Positions 42,303 to 51,769 of a stretch of DNA of 64,000 bases are shown in pieces. A program made the translations under genes and the position numbers. This DNA comes from Acidimicrobiia bacterium (GTDB lineage: Bacteria > Actinomycetota > Acidimicrobiia > Spongiisociales > UBA5794). The DNA lies in NCBI GenBank assembly GCA_003235475.1, contig QJWC01000087.1:1-64000 (forward strand), in the 5' to 3' direction. How positions within the stretch are numbered: position 1 is the first letter of the stretch; each line of letters begins with the position of its first letter. The notes beneath the pieces are model-generated. The model searched no databases, had not been told where the DNA came from, and worked only from the letters and a program-made list of their open reading frames with translations.

Positions 42303-42855
42303 CTTGTACGTCGAGGTCATCGACGAAGACACCTTGCAGCGTCGCGTGGCGGAACTGGGAGCCGAGGTCCGCTCCAGCTATGACACGGACGACGTCGTCG
42401 TCGTTGGGATCCTCAAAGGCTCCCTGCTCTTCATGCGCGACCTCCTGCGACACCTCCCGCTGACCTACACGACCGAGTTCCTCGCGCTCACACGATTTGG
42501 CCGTGCCGGACGCGTCGGCGTCTCGCTCGACGTGTCGGTACCCATCGAAGGGCGCGAGGTGCTCCTCGTCCTCGACACGGTCGACACCGGCCTGACGGTG
42601 AACACGATCCACGATCTGCTCGTCGCGAGGGGAGCGGCGAGGGTGCAGACCGTCGCCCTGCTCGACAAGGTGCCCAGGCGGATTGTCGACGTTTCCATCG
42701 ATTTCAGGGGGTTCGAAGTCGGCGACGAGTACCTCCTCGGATACGGCCTCGACTTCGAGGGCCGTTACCGAAACCTTCGCTCGGTGTGGGCCGTGATGGA
42801 CATGGCGCACCTCACCGAGACGCCTGACGCATTCGCTTCGACCGCGTACGGCTGA
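42295..42855 (+). CDS. hpt: Hypoxanthine-type phosphoribosyltransferase
   Basis: GILKGSLLFMRDLLRHL, VLLVLDTVDTGLTVNTI. Confidence 0.8.
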   Translation: MDSLYVEVIDEDTLQRRVAELGAEVRSSYDTDDVVVVGILKGSLLFMRDLLRHLPLTYTTEFLALTRFGRAGRVGVSLDVSVPIEGREVLLVLDTVDTGLTVNTIHDLLVARGAARVQTVALLDKVPRRIVDVSIDFRGFEVGDEYLLGYGLDFEGRYRNLRSVWAVMDMAHLTETPDAFASTAYG

Positions 42856-42892
42856 CGTTTTCGGCTCCAACCTGCCTGATAGTGTTGGGTCC

Positions 42893-43387
42893 ATGAGCGA
42901 CCTCGTACCGCTTGACTTCGTCGGAATCAGGGTCGAGCTGCCCACGAACTCCCCGATTCTCCTCCTTCGGGAGCGAAACGGCACCCGCTACATCCCGATC
43001 TGGATCAACACGCCTGAAGCGACCTCCATCGCGCTGGCGCACGACGGCATCACCCCCCAGCGGCCGTTGACCCACGATCTCGTGGTCTCGGTCATCGAAG
43101 AGCTCGGCGGCCATGTCCGCGACGTCGTCATCACCGAGCTCCGCGGCGGCACCTTCTTCGCCGATCTCACGCTTGTCGTCGGGGACGACGTCCACACGAT
43201 CTCGGCAAGGCCCTCGGACGCCGTCGCGCTGGCGGTCCGCATGGACGCACCCTTGTTCGGCGATCCAGGCGTGCTCGAAGAAGCAGGCGTCGAGATCGCC
43301 GACGAGACCGAAGAGGACGAGATCGAGAAGTTCCGGGAGTTCCTCGACGACATCGACCCCGGCGACTTCGCCGCGAGCGAGCAGTAG
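42893..43387 (+). CDS. Bifunctional nuclease family protein (DUF151)
   Basis: YIPIWINTPEATSIALAHDGITPQRPLTHDL; SARPSDAVALAVRMDAPLF. Confidence 0.88.
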   Translation: MSDLVPLDFVGIRVELPTNSPILLLRERNGTRYIPIWINTPEATSIALAHDGITPQRPLTHDLVVSVIEELGGHVRDVVITELRGGTFFADLTLVVGDDVHTISARPSDAVALAVRMDAPLFGDPGVLEEAGVEIADETEEDEIEKFREFLDDIDPGDFAASEQ

Positions 43388-43395
43388 GCGCGGCC

Positions 43396-44403
43396 TTGCG
43401 GGTCCCCGTCAATCTTCGGTTCGGGCTGTTCGCTCTCGTGAGCGTGGTCGTCATCGGCACCGTCGGTTTCATCGTCATCGGCGACCTCGACGTCGGCGAA
43501 GCGCTCTATCTCACAATCATCACGATCACAACGCTCGGCCTGAGTTTCACGACGGACCCCTTGACTGGGGTGGAGAAGGCGTGGCTCGCGATCGTGCTCC
43601 TGTCAGGCATGGGAGCAGCCCTGTTCACCCTCACTGCGTCGATGGAGTACGGTTTCGAACTGGTCATCGGGTCCGACTATCGGAAGCGAAGGAAGATGGC
43701 ACGCAGCATCGCATCGTTGAGGGACCACGTCATCGTCTGCGGTTACGGGCGCGTCGGCCACACCGCCGCGGCAACCCTCACTGCTGGCGGAATCGACGTT
43801 GTCGTGGTCGAGCGCGACGCTGAGGCGGCGAGAGACGCCATCAGCCACGAAATCCCGGTCGTCGAGGGCGACGCGACCCGCGATGAGATCCTGATCGAGG
43901 CTGGCATCGAGCGCGCACGCTCCGTGATCGCATGCGTCGAGAGCTCCTCCGACAACCTCGTCATCACGCTCTCTGCAAAGGCGCTCCGCTCGAACATCAG
44001 CGTGACGGCGCGGGCAATCGACCGGGAGACAGAAAAGAAGCTCAACCTCGCAGGGGCCGACGCGGTCGTGACACCTGAACTCGTCGGGGGAGCTCGGATG
44101 GCCCTCCTCGCCACTCGCCCGGACTTTGCCAAGTTCATCGAAACCGTCGTCGACGACACCGGCCACGAGTACCGCATCGAACGCTTCCACATTGCCGAAG
44201 GCTCGCCGATCGTCGGCAAGTCCCTGATGCAGCTCGACCTCAGGGGCAGGGCGGGGGCGATGGTCGTCGGGGTGTCCCGCCACGGCGGCGCCATGAGGGT
44301 CAACCCGGACCCGGCAGAGCCGTTCCGCGCAGGTGACGGCGCGTACGCCCTGGGGACGAAAGAGCAGCTCGCGAGGCTGCGAGTCTTCTTCGAAACGACC
44401 TGA
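43396..44403 (+). CDS. Potassium channel protein with TrkA-N/TrkA-C domains
   Basis: TIITITTLGLSF pore-like segment, VIVCGYGRVGHTAAATL Rossmann motif; TTG start. Confidence 0.87.
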   Translation: MRVPVNLRFGLFALVSVVVIGTVGFIVIGDLDVGEALYLTIITITTLGLSFTTDPLTGVEKAWLAIVLLSGMGAALFTLTASMEYGFELVIGSDYRKRRKMARSIASLRDHVIVCGYGRVGHTAAATLTAGGIDVVVVERDAEAARDAISHEIPVVEGDATRDEILIEAGIERARSVIACVESSSDNLVITLSAKALRSNISVTARAIDRETEKKLNLAGADAVVTPELVGGARMALLATRPDFAKFIETVVDDTGHEYRIERFHIAEGSPIVGKSLMQLDLRGRAGAMVVGVSRHGGAMRVNPDPAEPFRAGDGAYALGTKEQLARLRVFFETT

Positions 44404-44436
44404 TCGGCCCTCAGAATCGGCTTTTCGCGCGAATGA

Positions 44437-44465
44437 TTGACATGCGCGCGCGGCCACCGTAAGTT
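44437..44465 (+). promoter_or_regulatory. Putative sigma-A promoter TTGACA-N17-TAAGTT upstream of MerR gene
   Basis: Perfect -35 hexamer and 17-nt spacer. Confidence 0.55.
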
Positions 44466-44555
44466 TCATGCGCGTAGTTCGACGGGCGGAATTACACGGG
44501 CGTAACCGAAGCGCGTAACCTACGGACACAGTCACTGGGTGAGGAGACGCAGGAA

Positions 44556-45050
44556 ATGACGGACAACATCGTGGATACAAATCTCGGATTCGGGTCGCCG
44601 CAGGTGTGCAAAGTGGTGGGTATCAGCTACCGCCAGCTCGACTACTGGGACCGCACCGGCCTGCTCGGCCCATCGATGAAGGCGGCCGCAGGTTCGGGTA
44701 CGCAGCGGAAGTACTCATTCCAGGACATCGTCACCCTCCGCGTCGTGAAGGGCCTCCTCGACGGCGGGACCACCCTCCAGAAGATCAGGCAGGCATTCGA
44801 CCACCTCGAAGAGGAGATCGGCGACGACTGGCGGTTCCAGGACATCACCCTCATCGGTGACGGGACGACCGTCTACGCCGCACGAAGCATGGAGGAGGTC
44901 GTCGACCTCTTCCGGCGCGGCCAGGGTGTGTTCGGCATCGCAGTACAGCCCGTGGTCGATGAGGTTCGCGGCGAGATCCATAGACTGTATCCGGATCAAG
45001 CGGACCTGGCCCCCGCTGCAGAGACCCTCTCGGAAGCGACTGCCACCTGA
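44556..45050 (+). CDS. MerR family transcriptional regulator (second)
   Basis: FGSPQVCKVVGISYRQLDYWDRTGLLGPS HTH. Confidence 0.9.
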   Translation: MTDNIVDTNLGFGSPQVCKVVGISYRQLDYWDRTGLLGPSMKAAAGSGTQRKYSFQDIVTLRVVKGLLDGGTTLQKIRQAFDHLEEEIGDDWRFQDITLIGDGTTVYAARSMEEVVDLFRRGQGVFGIAVQPVVDEVRGEIHRLYPDQADLAPAAETLSEATAT

Positions 45051-45487
45051 CCCACGACGACCTCTTCGCCCCGGCGCCAGCCGACACCACCGACTTCGCA
45101 CACAACAGCGAACGGGAGTTCGCGAGGCTCCTCGATTTCTACGGGATCGAATGGGAGTACGAGCCGAAGGCGTTCGTGGTCGAGTGGGACGAGAACGGCG
45201 AGCCGGCCAAGCACTTCCGTCCTGACTTCTACCTCCCCGCCGAGGATGTGTTCATCGAGATCACCACGATGAGCCAGAAGCTCGTCACGAAGAAGAACCG
45301 GAAGGTCAAGCGGTTGCGAGAGCTCTATCCGGACGTCGAGTGCCGCGTGTTCTACCAGCGCGACTACCTGCACCTCCTCGTCAAGTATGGCCTCGAGGAA
45401 CCAGACGCCGAGATCGACACACCTGCGCCGACCCGGATACCCGGCCCACCCGACGTGACCGACCTGGGACTCGCTGCGGAAGCGTGA
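45047..45487 (+). CDS. TnsA-like/PD-(D/E)XK-type nuclease domain protein, inferred CTG start
   Basis: NSEREFARLLDFYGIEWEYEPKAFVVEW...FRPDFYLPAEDVFIEITT; no ATG/GTG/TTG between the in-frame stop at 44981 and GTG 45176; CTG overlaps MerR stop. Confidence 0.68.
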   Translation: MTHDDLFAPAPADTTDFAHNSEREFARLLDFYGIEWEYEPKAFVVEWDENGEPAKHFRPDFYLPAEDVFIEITTMSQKLVTKKNRKVKRLRELYPDVECRVFYQRDYLHLLVKYGLEEPDAEIDTPAPTRIPGPPDVTDLGLAAEA

Positions 45488-45538
45488 GGCACCGGCGGTA
45501 GCATCGCACCCGTCAAGCAGCGACACCGGGATAGCTCC

Positions 45539-46585
45539 GTGCCACAGTCTCCGATTCACGCCGTCCACGAGGCCGAAGGGGCTCGTTTCGTCGATTTCGG
45601 CGGTTGGACGATGCCCGTCCAATACTCCGGCGTGCTCGCCGAGCACGCGGCAGTGCGCGAGAACGTCGGGATCTTCGATGTCTCGCACCTCGGACGATTC
45701 GAGGTTGCGGGGCCCCACGCCACCGACGTCCTTCGACAGCAGCTCTGCAACGACATCACAAAGGTCGAGCCAGGCCGCGCCCAGTACACGATGGCGCTCA
45801 ACGAGCGGGGCGGGGTCGAGGACGACATCATTGTGTGGCGCCTCGAGAAGGACCGCTACTGGGTGATGCCCAACGGCACGAACTCGGACGAGATCGTTGC
45901 CCGCTTCCGGGCAGGCGTCGGCGCCGAAACGACCGTGGAGGACATCCGCGACTCCTCGGTTCTCTTCGCCGTGCAGGGGCCGAAGGCGGCAGACGTGCTC
46001 GAAACGGTCCTCGGAGTCGTTCCGGGAAGGTTCCGGATAATCGACGCCGAGTATCGCGACACGATGGTCATCGCAGCGGGCACGGGCTACACGGGGGAGC
46101 GAGGCGCCGAGATCTGGGCGCCGCTGTCTGTCGCTTCCGGCCTCTGGATGGATCTGAGGGCCGCCGGAGCAACCGCATGCGGGCTCGGCTCGAGAGACAC
46201 GCTGAGGCTCGAAATGGGATTCCCCCTGTGGGGACAGGACCTCGACGAGGACACGACGCCACTCGAGGCGGGTCTCGGGTGGGTCGTCGCGTGGGACCAC
46301 GACTTCGTCGGCAAGGATGCGTTGCTTGCCCAGAAGGGGAACCTCACGAAGGAACTCGTCGCCTTCACCACCGAGGGGCGCGCGATTCCGCGTCACGGCT
46401 ACGAGGTCACGACCTCGTCCGGTTCGGGCGTCGTCTCGTCGGGCAACTTCTCGCCGACCCTCGGACACGGCATCGGCATGGCATACGTCAGCCCACCCAT
46501 GGGCGACGAAGACACGCTCACCGTGACCATTCGCAAGGACCGGGTTCCCGGCACCCGCGTCACGCTCCCGTTCCTCGACCGGTAG
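45539..46585 (+). CDS. gcvT: Aminomethyltransferase (glycine cleavage T protein)
   Basis: ARFVDFGGWTMPVQYSG, SHLGRFEVAGPHATDVLRQ. Confidence 0.92.
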   Translation: MPQSPIHAVHEAEGARFVDFGGWTMPVQYSGVLAEHAAVRENVGIFDVSHLGRFEVAGPHATDVLRQQLCNDITKVEPGRAQYTMALNERGGVEDDIIVWRLEKDRYWVMPNGTNSDEIVARFRAGVGAETTVEDIRDSSVLFAVQGPKAADVLETVLGVVPGRFRIIDAEYRDTMVIAAGTGYTGERGAEIWAPLSVASGLWMDLRAAGATACGLGSRDTLRLEMGFPLWGQDLDEDTTPLEAGLGWVVAWDHDFVGKDALLAQKGNLTKELVAFTTEGRAIPRHGYEVTTSSGSGVVSSGNFSPTLGHGIGMAYVSPPMGDEDTLTVTIRKDRVPGTRVTLPFLDR

Positions 46586-46591
46586 CACGCC

Positions 46592-47080
46592 ATGACGGTT
46601 GCCGTTTCACGACTGCACTGGGATGACGGCACGGTCCCGGCGTTCGACTTCGAGATTCCGCACATCCGCGGTGTCCCCGTCCGCGCCACGCTTCCCGACG
46701 ACGCAGAGGTGCATCGCTACGTCCCCAACAGGCTCGGCGTCGCCGAGGGCGGATCGGACTCTGACACGGTGCATCGCATCGAGGACCTCGATCCGGACGT
46801 CGCCAGGTTCCGGAGACTCCTTCGACGGTTGGCTCAGATCAACGGTGTGGCACCCATCGTGGATCCCGAGATGGCATGTGGGGTCGTCCTGACACACGGC
46901 GTTGCGGCTGATGCGTTGGCTGGCGTCAACACCATGTTTCCCGGGTCGGTCGCTCCGACCCCTGCCCGACTCGCCGAGTTCCCCGGTGGCGTCCAGATCG
47001 TGGCAAACCCCTCCGTGGCGTCCTCGTTCGACTCCTTCGCCGACAGCCTCGAGCAGTGCCTCAGAGGTGGCCCCGTATGA
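46592..47080 (+). CDS. Hypothetical protein
   Basis: 162-aa ORF tightly between gcvT and ppgK; ATGA overlap with ppgK; no recognisable domain. Confidence 0.6.
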   Translation: MTVAVSRLHWDDGTVPAFDFEIPHIRGVPVRATLPDDAEVHRYVPNRLGVAEGGSDSDTVHRIEDLDPDVARFRRLLRRLAQINGVAPIVDPEMACGVVLTHGVAADALAGVNTMFPGSVAPTPARLAEFPGGVQIVANPSVASSFDSFADSLEQCLRGGPV

Positions 47081-47820
47081 ACCGCGCGCTGGGCATCGAC
47101 ATCGGGGGCAGTGGCATCAAGGGCGCCATCGTCGACCTCACGACGGGCAAGCTGCTCACGGAGCGGCACCGCGTGCCGACCCCTGAGGATTCGCACCCGA
47201 CAGCCGTGATGGGCATCGTGACCGAGCTCGCGGCCTTCCACGGATGGGAAGGGCGCATTGGGGTCGCGGTTCCGGCCGTTGTCCTGGACGGGATCGTGCA
47301 GACCGCGGCGAACGTCTCAGACGCGTGGATCGGTTTCGATGTGCCCCAGGCCGCGAAGCACCTCGGCTTCGACGCTGTCGCTCTCAACGACGCCGACGCT
47401 GCAGGACTCGCTGAGGTGGCGTTCGGGGCCGCGAGGAAGCTCCAGGGCGTGGTACTGCTTCTGACGTTTGGCACGGGGATCGGATCGGCGCTCATCCACA
47501 ACGGCGTTCTCCTCCCGAACACCGAACTCGGCCACCTCGAATACAAGGGTGACGACATCGAGAAGTACGCTGCGGCGCGCCTCGTGAAACGCGATGGGCG
47601 CGATCTGGACTGGTGGGGGAGTCGGGTGAACGAAGTGCTTCAGTACGTTGAGATGCTCCTCACCCCTGACACGATCGTGTTCGGCGGCGGGATCTCCAAG
47701 CGATTCAAAGAGTTCTCGCACATGTTCGACACAAGGGCCCGCGTCGTGCCCGCAAAGCTGAGGAACAATGCGGGGATCGTTGGGGCCGCGCTCAGCGCCG
47801 CGACGAACGTAGGCTCTTGA
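47077..47820 (+). CDS. ppgK: Polyphosphate glucokinase (ROK family)
   Basis: [35 protein letters not shown]. Confidence 0.9.
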   Translation: MNRALGIDIGGSGIKGAIVDLTTGKLLTERHRVPTPEDSHPTAVMGIVTELAAFHGWEGRIGVAVPAVVLDGIVQTAANVSDAWIGFDVPQAAKHLGFDAVALNDADAAGLAEVAFGAARKLQGVVLLLTFGTGIGSALIHNGVLLPNTELGHLEYKGDDIEKYAAARLVKRDGRDLDWWGSRVNEVLQYVEMLLTPDTIVFGGGISKRFKEFSHMFDTRARVVPAKLRNNAGIVGAALSAATNVGS

Positions 47821-47821
47821 C

Positions 47822-48661
47822 ATGACTGAGACCACGAGCACCTTCGACACCCATGACGGCACGGAGATCTTCGTGCGCCAGTGGAAGACCGACACGCCAC
47901 GATACGAGGTCCTCATCGTCCACGGCCTCGCGGAGCATTCTGGGCGGTTCACCCATGTGGCGGCCTTCTTCAACCGTGCCGGCGCGAACGTCACAGCCTT
48001 CGACGTCCGGGGCCACGGCAAGAGCGGTGGCATCCGCACCCACACCTCGTCGTGGGAGCACCTTCACGCAGACATCGAGGAGGTCGCGAAGCGAACCGTC
48101 GACACGAGCGGGCTTCCCTGGGTGCTCTACGGCCACTCCTTCGGTGGACTCCAGTGTGCGGGGTACGTGATCGACCGGCACGAACCGCGTCCGAACGCTG
48201 CCGTGCTCTCGTCGCCCGTGATGCGGACAACGCGTCCGGTCGACAAGGCCCTCAAGGTCGTGGCGAACGTCCTCGGGCGGGTCGCCCCGACGCTCAGGAT
48301 CAATCCCGGGATCAAGGGCCATCAGCTCTCGACAGACCCTGCCGTGGGCGAGGCCTACTTCTCGGACGAGCTGGTGGAGGACAAGACGACGACTCGAAAG
48401 GGCCTCCTGGCGTTGAAGGAGATGGACAGGCTCACCTCACTTCACGAGACGATCGATATCCCGACCCTCGTGACGCACGGTGCCGATGACACCCTGATCT
48501 TCCCGAAGGCGTCGTCTGGTCTCGCAGCATCGCCTTCAGTCGAGCGCAAGCTGTTCCCCGGCTACCGGCACGAACCCCACAACGAACCCACCGAGAAGGC
48601 CGAGGCGTTCCTCGGTGACATCGCGGACTGGATCGACAGGAAGCTGTTCGGCGCCTCCTGA
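47822..48661 (+). CDS. Alpha/beta hydrolase, monoacylglycerol lipase-like
   Basis: VLIVHGLAEHSGRF, GHSFGGL. Confidence 0.88.
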   Translation: MTETTSTFDTHDGTEIFVRQWKTDTPRYEVLIVHGLAEHSGRFTHVAAFFNRAGANVTAFDVRGHGKSGGIRTHTSSWEHLHADIEEVAKRTVDTSGLPWVLYGHSFGGLQCAGYVIDRHEPRPNAAVLSSPVMRTTRPVDKALKVVANVLGRVAPTLRINPGIKGHQLSTDPAVGEAYFSDELVEDKTTTRKGLLALKEMDRLTSLHETIDIPTLVTHGADDTLIFPKASSGLAASPSVERKLFPGYRHEPHNEPTEKAEAFLGDIADWIDRKLFGAS

Positions 48662-48670
48662 CGACGGGTC

Positions 48671-49711
48671 CTAGATTCCGTACGCGGGTTCGATCACCTC
48701 TGCGATCAGCCGTCGCCGGACATCCCAGTCGCCAAATCCCGCCTCCACGGCCCGTACCGTGATCTTCCCGAGGTCCTCCGTGACGAGCCCGAAGTGATTC
48801 GCGGCGAGCTCGTACTCCGAACCGACGGTCACACCCGACATGAGCTTGTTGTCGGTGTTGATCGTGACATTGAACCCTGTGTCGTAGAGCGCCCGGAGCG
48901 GGTGCATGTCGAGCCCATCAACCGCCGACGTGTGGACGTTGGACGTGACCGAGATCTCCAGGGGGATGCGGTGGTCGCGGACCCGCCGCGCCATCGGCCC
49001 GAGGGCGGTGATCGAGGAGCCGTCGAAGTCCGTGTCTTCTGCAATGCGTACGCCGTGGCCGATCCGTTGGGCTCCGCACAACGCAAGCGCCCGCCACATC
49101 GAATGCACGCCGTCGCCCTCTCCGGCATGGAGGGTGATGCCGAGTCCCGCGTCGCGTGCCACTTTGATCGCGGCGAGGTGGTCGTCGGGAGGGAAGCCTG
49201 CCTCCGGCCCCGCGAGGTCGAAGGCGACGACGCCTTCGTCCTTGAACCGGACGGCAGCACGAGCGGTGTCCTCAGACCCGGGGAGATGGCGCAGGGCGAT
49301 CACGATGGCACCGATCACGATGCCGGATGCGTCGCTCGCACGGCGGAATCCGTCGAGGGCCGCCTCGATCACATCTTCACGCGTCAGGTCGCCCTGCGTC
49401 GAGAGTGTCGGATCGAATCGACTTTCTGCGTACACGACGCCGTCGGTCGAGTGGTCCATGGCCGACTCGTACGCAACGCGCGCCACGTTGTCCGCTGTCT
49501 GCATGACTGCGACCGTGTGATCGAACGCCTCCAGATACCTCTCGAGTGATCCCGAGCCTCCCTGGTTGAACCACGCACCGAGGTCTTCGACGCCGTTCGC
49601 CGGAAGTCGGTATCCGATGTCGTCTGCAAGTTCGAGGACCGTCTCGACGCGGAGACCGCCGTCGAGATGGTCATGCAGAACCGCCTTGGGAAGTGAGGAG
49701 ATGTCGGTCAC
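48671..49711 (-). CDS. Adenosine deaminase family protein
   Basis: LPKAVLHDHLDGGLR, LHAGEGDG, RIGHGVRI, TINTDNKLMSG. Confidence 0.92.
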   Translation of the reverse strand: MTDISSLPKAVLHDHLDGGLRVETVLELADDIGYRLPANGVEDLGAWFNQGGSGSLERYLEAFDHTVAVMQTADNVARVAYESAMDHSTDGVVYAESRFDPTLSTQGDLTREDVIEAALDGFRRASDASGIVIGAIVIALRHLPGSEDTARAAVRFKDEGVVAFDLAGPEAGFPPDDHLAAIKVARDAGLGITLHAGEGDGVHSMWRALALCGAQRIGHGVRIAEDTDFDGSSITALGPMARRVRDHRIPLEISVTSNVHTSAVDGLDMHPLRALYDTGFNVTINTDNKLMSGVTVGSEYELAANHFGLVTEDLGKITVRAVEAGFGDWDVRRRLIAEVIEPAYGI

Positions 49712-50334
49712 GGGCAAATGCGGGGGTTGGTGGCGTACTTCACCGTGATCGACGCCTCGTCGAGCACGTGGCCCGCCATCGCGTCGGTCAGGTCGTCTCG
49801 GGTGAATCCTTCTCGCAGACCGAGGGTGTCCTGGTCGATGGCAAACACCGTGAAGATGTAGCGATGGGGTATGGAGTCGTTCCACGGAGGAGCCGCGCCG
49901 TCGTACCCGTGCCAGACGCCTCCGAGGTCGGGATCCCCTTCGAACCATGACGTGTAATCGTTCACGCCGTGTTTGCCAACGGGAGCGGCGTCGGCTGCCT
50001 TGCCACGTGCGGTGACGCCAGTCGAATGTGCTCCCTCCTCGATCTCGTGCGTGTCCGCAGGAATGTCGGCGAGGAGCCAGTGCGTGAAATCGACCCGCGG
50101 GAGCGTCTCCGGTACCTCGCGGTCCTGCTGGTTGACATCGTCTGGTGCGCTCGGGCAATCAACATCGATGACGGTGATCACGAACGACTTCGTCCCCTCC
50201 GGTTCATCGGACCAGCGAAGGTGGGGGTTCTGGTTGCCGCTGAACTCGACGGGCCCCGGATCAGCCAATCGGGCCAGGGCATGGGAAGCATCCTTCCACG
50301 CTCCGTCAGTGATCGAATCGCTTTGGAGCTGCAT
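49708..50334 (-). CDS. YbhB/YbcL (PEBP) family protein
   Basis: NQNPHLRWSDEPEGTKSFVITVIDVDCPS, phosphatidylethanolamine-binding-like signature. Confidence 0.85.
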   Translation of the reverse strand: MQLQSDSITDGAWKDASHALARLADPGPVEFSGNQNPHLRWSDEPEGTKSFVITVIDVDCPSAPDDVNQQDREVPETLPRVDFTHWLLADIPADTHEIEEGAHSTGVTARGKAADAAPVGKHGVNDYTSWFEGDPDLGGVWHGYDGAAPPWNDSIPHRYIFTVFAIDQDTLGLREGFTRDDLTDAMAGHVLDEASITVKYATNPRICP

Positions 50335-50374
50335 GGGCTCCCTCCTTCCGGTTTCTCCCTGCGACAATACTGTC

Positions 50375-51205
50375 GTGGACATCCGGCTCATCATTCTCGG
50401 CTCCGGCCAGGACGGCGGCTCGCCCCAGGTCGGCACGCGTGGGGGAGTGGGGCCTCCGAGAGCGGCCTCGAGCATCGCGCTGACAGGGGAAGACGCTCCC
50501 CGTGTCCTGTTCGACGCGTCGCCAGACCTGCGTATGCAGTACGCAGACCACCTGGCGCACCGGTACCCCGAGTCTCGTAGTCCTTTTGATGCCGTGTGCA
50601 TCACCCACGGCCACATGGGGCATTACGCCGGGCTCGTCCACTTCGGCAAGGAGGCGATGGCAAGCACTTCTGTGCCGCTCTATGCCGACCAAACGGTCCT
50701 CGCTCTCCTGAACGCGAACGAGCCGTGGAAATCCCTCTTCACCGCCGGCCACCTCAACGCGGTTGCCACGGACGCACCGCTGGAGCTCGGCGCCGTCTCT
50801 GTTTCGGCCATCCGAGTGCCACATCGCGACGAGTTCGGCGCGACCGTCGCGTTCTCGGTTGCCGTGAACAAGCGACCCTGGGCGCTCTACGTCCCCGACA
50901 TCGATGCGTGGGAGCCGTGGGACAGTGCAGGTGACGTCGTCGCGATGCACCGCGTGTGTCTCCTCGATGCGACCTTCGGAACGGAGGACGAGCTGCCGGA
51001 CCGCGAGCCATCGGAGATGCCGCATCCGCCGGTCACCGACACGATCGAGAGGTTCGCAGACCTCGCCGAGGGACGCACGGTCGTCCTCACCCACCTCAAC
51101 CATTCCAACCCGGTCGCGGATCCATCGAGTGAACTCCACCAGCGAGCGGTCAACGCCGGGTTCACCGTGGCACACGACGGTCTCGAGATCGCGTGGGCTC
51201 CATGA
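50375..51205 (+). CDS. Metallo-beta-lactamase fold protein, PqqB-like
   Basis: VDIRLIILGSGQDGGSPQVG, CITHGHMGHYAGL; GTG start inside longer ORF 49973..51205. Confidence 0.75.
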   Translation: MDIRLIILGSGQDGGSPQVGTRGGVGPPRAASSIALTGEDAPRVLFDASPDLRMQYADHLAHRYPESRSPFDAVCITHGHMGHYAGLVHFGKEAMASTSVPLYADQTVLALLNANEPWKSLFTAGHLNAVATDAPLELGAVSVSAIRVPHRDEFGATVAFSVAVNKRPWALYVPDIDAWEPWDSAGDVVAMHRVCLLDATFGTEDELPDREPSEMPHPPVTDTIERFADLAEGRTVVLTHLNHSNPVADPSSELHQRAVNAGFTVAHDGLEIAWAP

Positions 51206-51729
51206 ACCTCACGGGATCCTTTCTCGTTGCGACACCCCTCGTCGGTGGACCTCCGTTCGACCGAACCGTGATCGCGATGCTCGAACACGACGCAGACGGC
51301 GCGGTAGGCCTGATTCTCAATTCGCCAACGGACATCGACGCCGCACCACATGTTCCAGAGGTCGCTGACGTGCTCTTGGCTCCGTCCGTCGTCCATTTCG
51401 GCGGTCCGGTCTCGCCCGAGACGGCGGTCGTCGTGGGCCGTACGTCGTCGTTGGAGGGGACGGGCGCTGTGTTCGGAGCCATACGGGTCGTCGACCCGCA
51501 CGATCCGCCAGGCGATCTCACCGACGTGCGCGTGTTCGCCGGGTATGCAGGGTGGTCTCCTGGACAGCTCGACGCGGAAATCGAGGAAGGGGCGTGGTGG
51601 GTCATCCCTGCCCGAGCCGATGGATGGAGCGGCGAACGCGACGTCGCCTATTGGAAGGCGTGCGTGCTCGACGCGCCGGGGCAGATCCCGTTCCACGCCA
51701 CCTACAACGAGACGCCGTGGCTCAACTGA
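51202..51729 (+). CDS. YqgE/AlgH family protein (UPF0301)
   Basis: MNLTGSFLVATPLVGGPPFDRTVIAMLEHDADGAVGLILN; ATGA overlap. Confidence 0.9.
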   Translation: MNLTGSFLVATPLVGGPPFDRTVIAMLEHDADGAVGLILNSPTDIDAAPHVPEVADVLLAPSVVHFGGPVSPETAVVVGRTSSLEGTGAVFGAIRVVDPHDPPGDLTDVRVFAGYAGWSPGQLDAEIEEGAWWVIPARADGWSGERDVAYWKACVLDAPGQIPFHATYNETPWLN

Positions 51730-51769
51730 GGTGCGCCGGCGAGCCAGCGAGCGGAGGTAGGCTCGCCCG

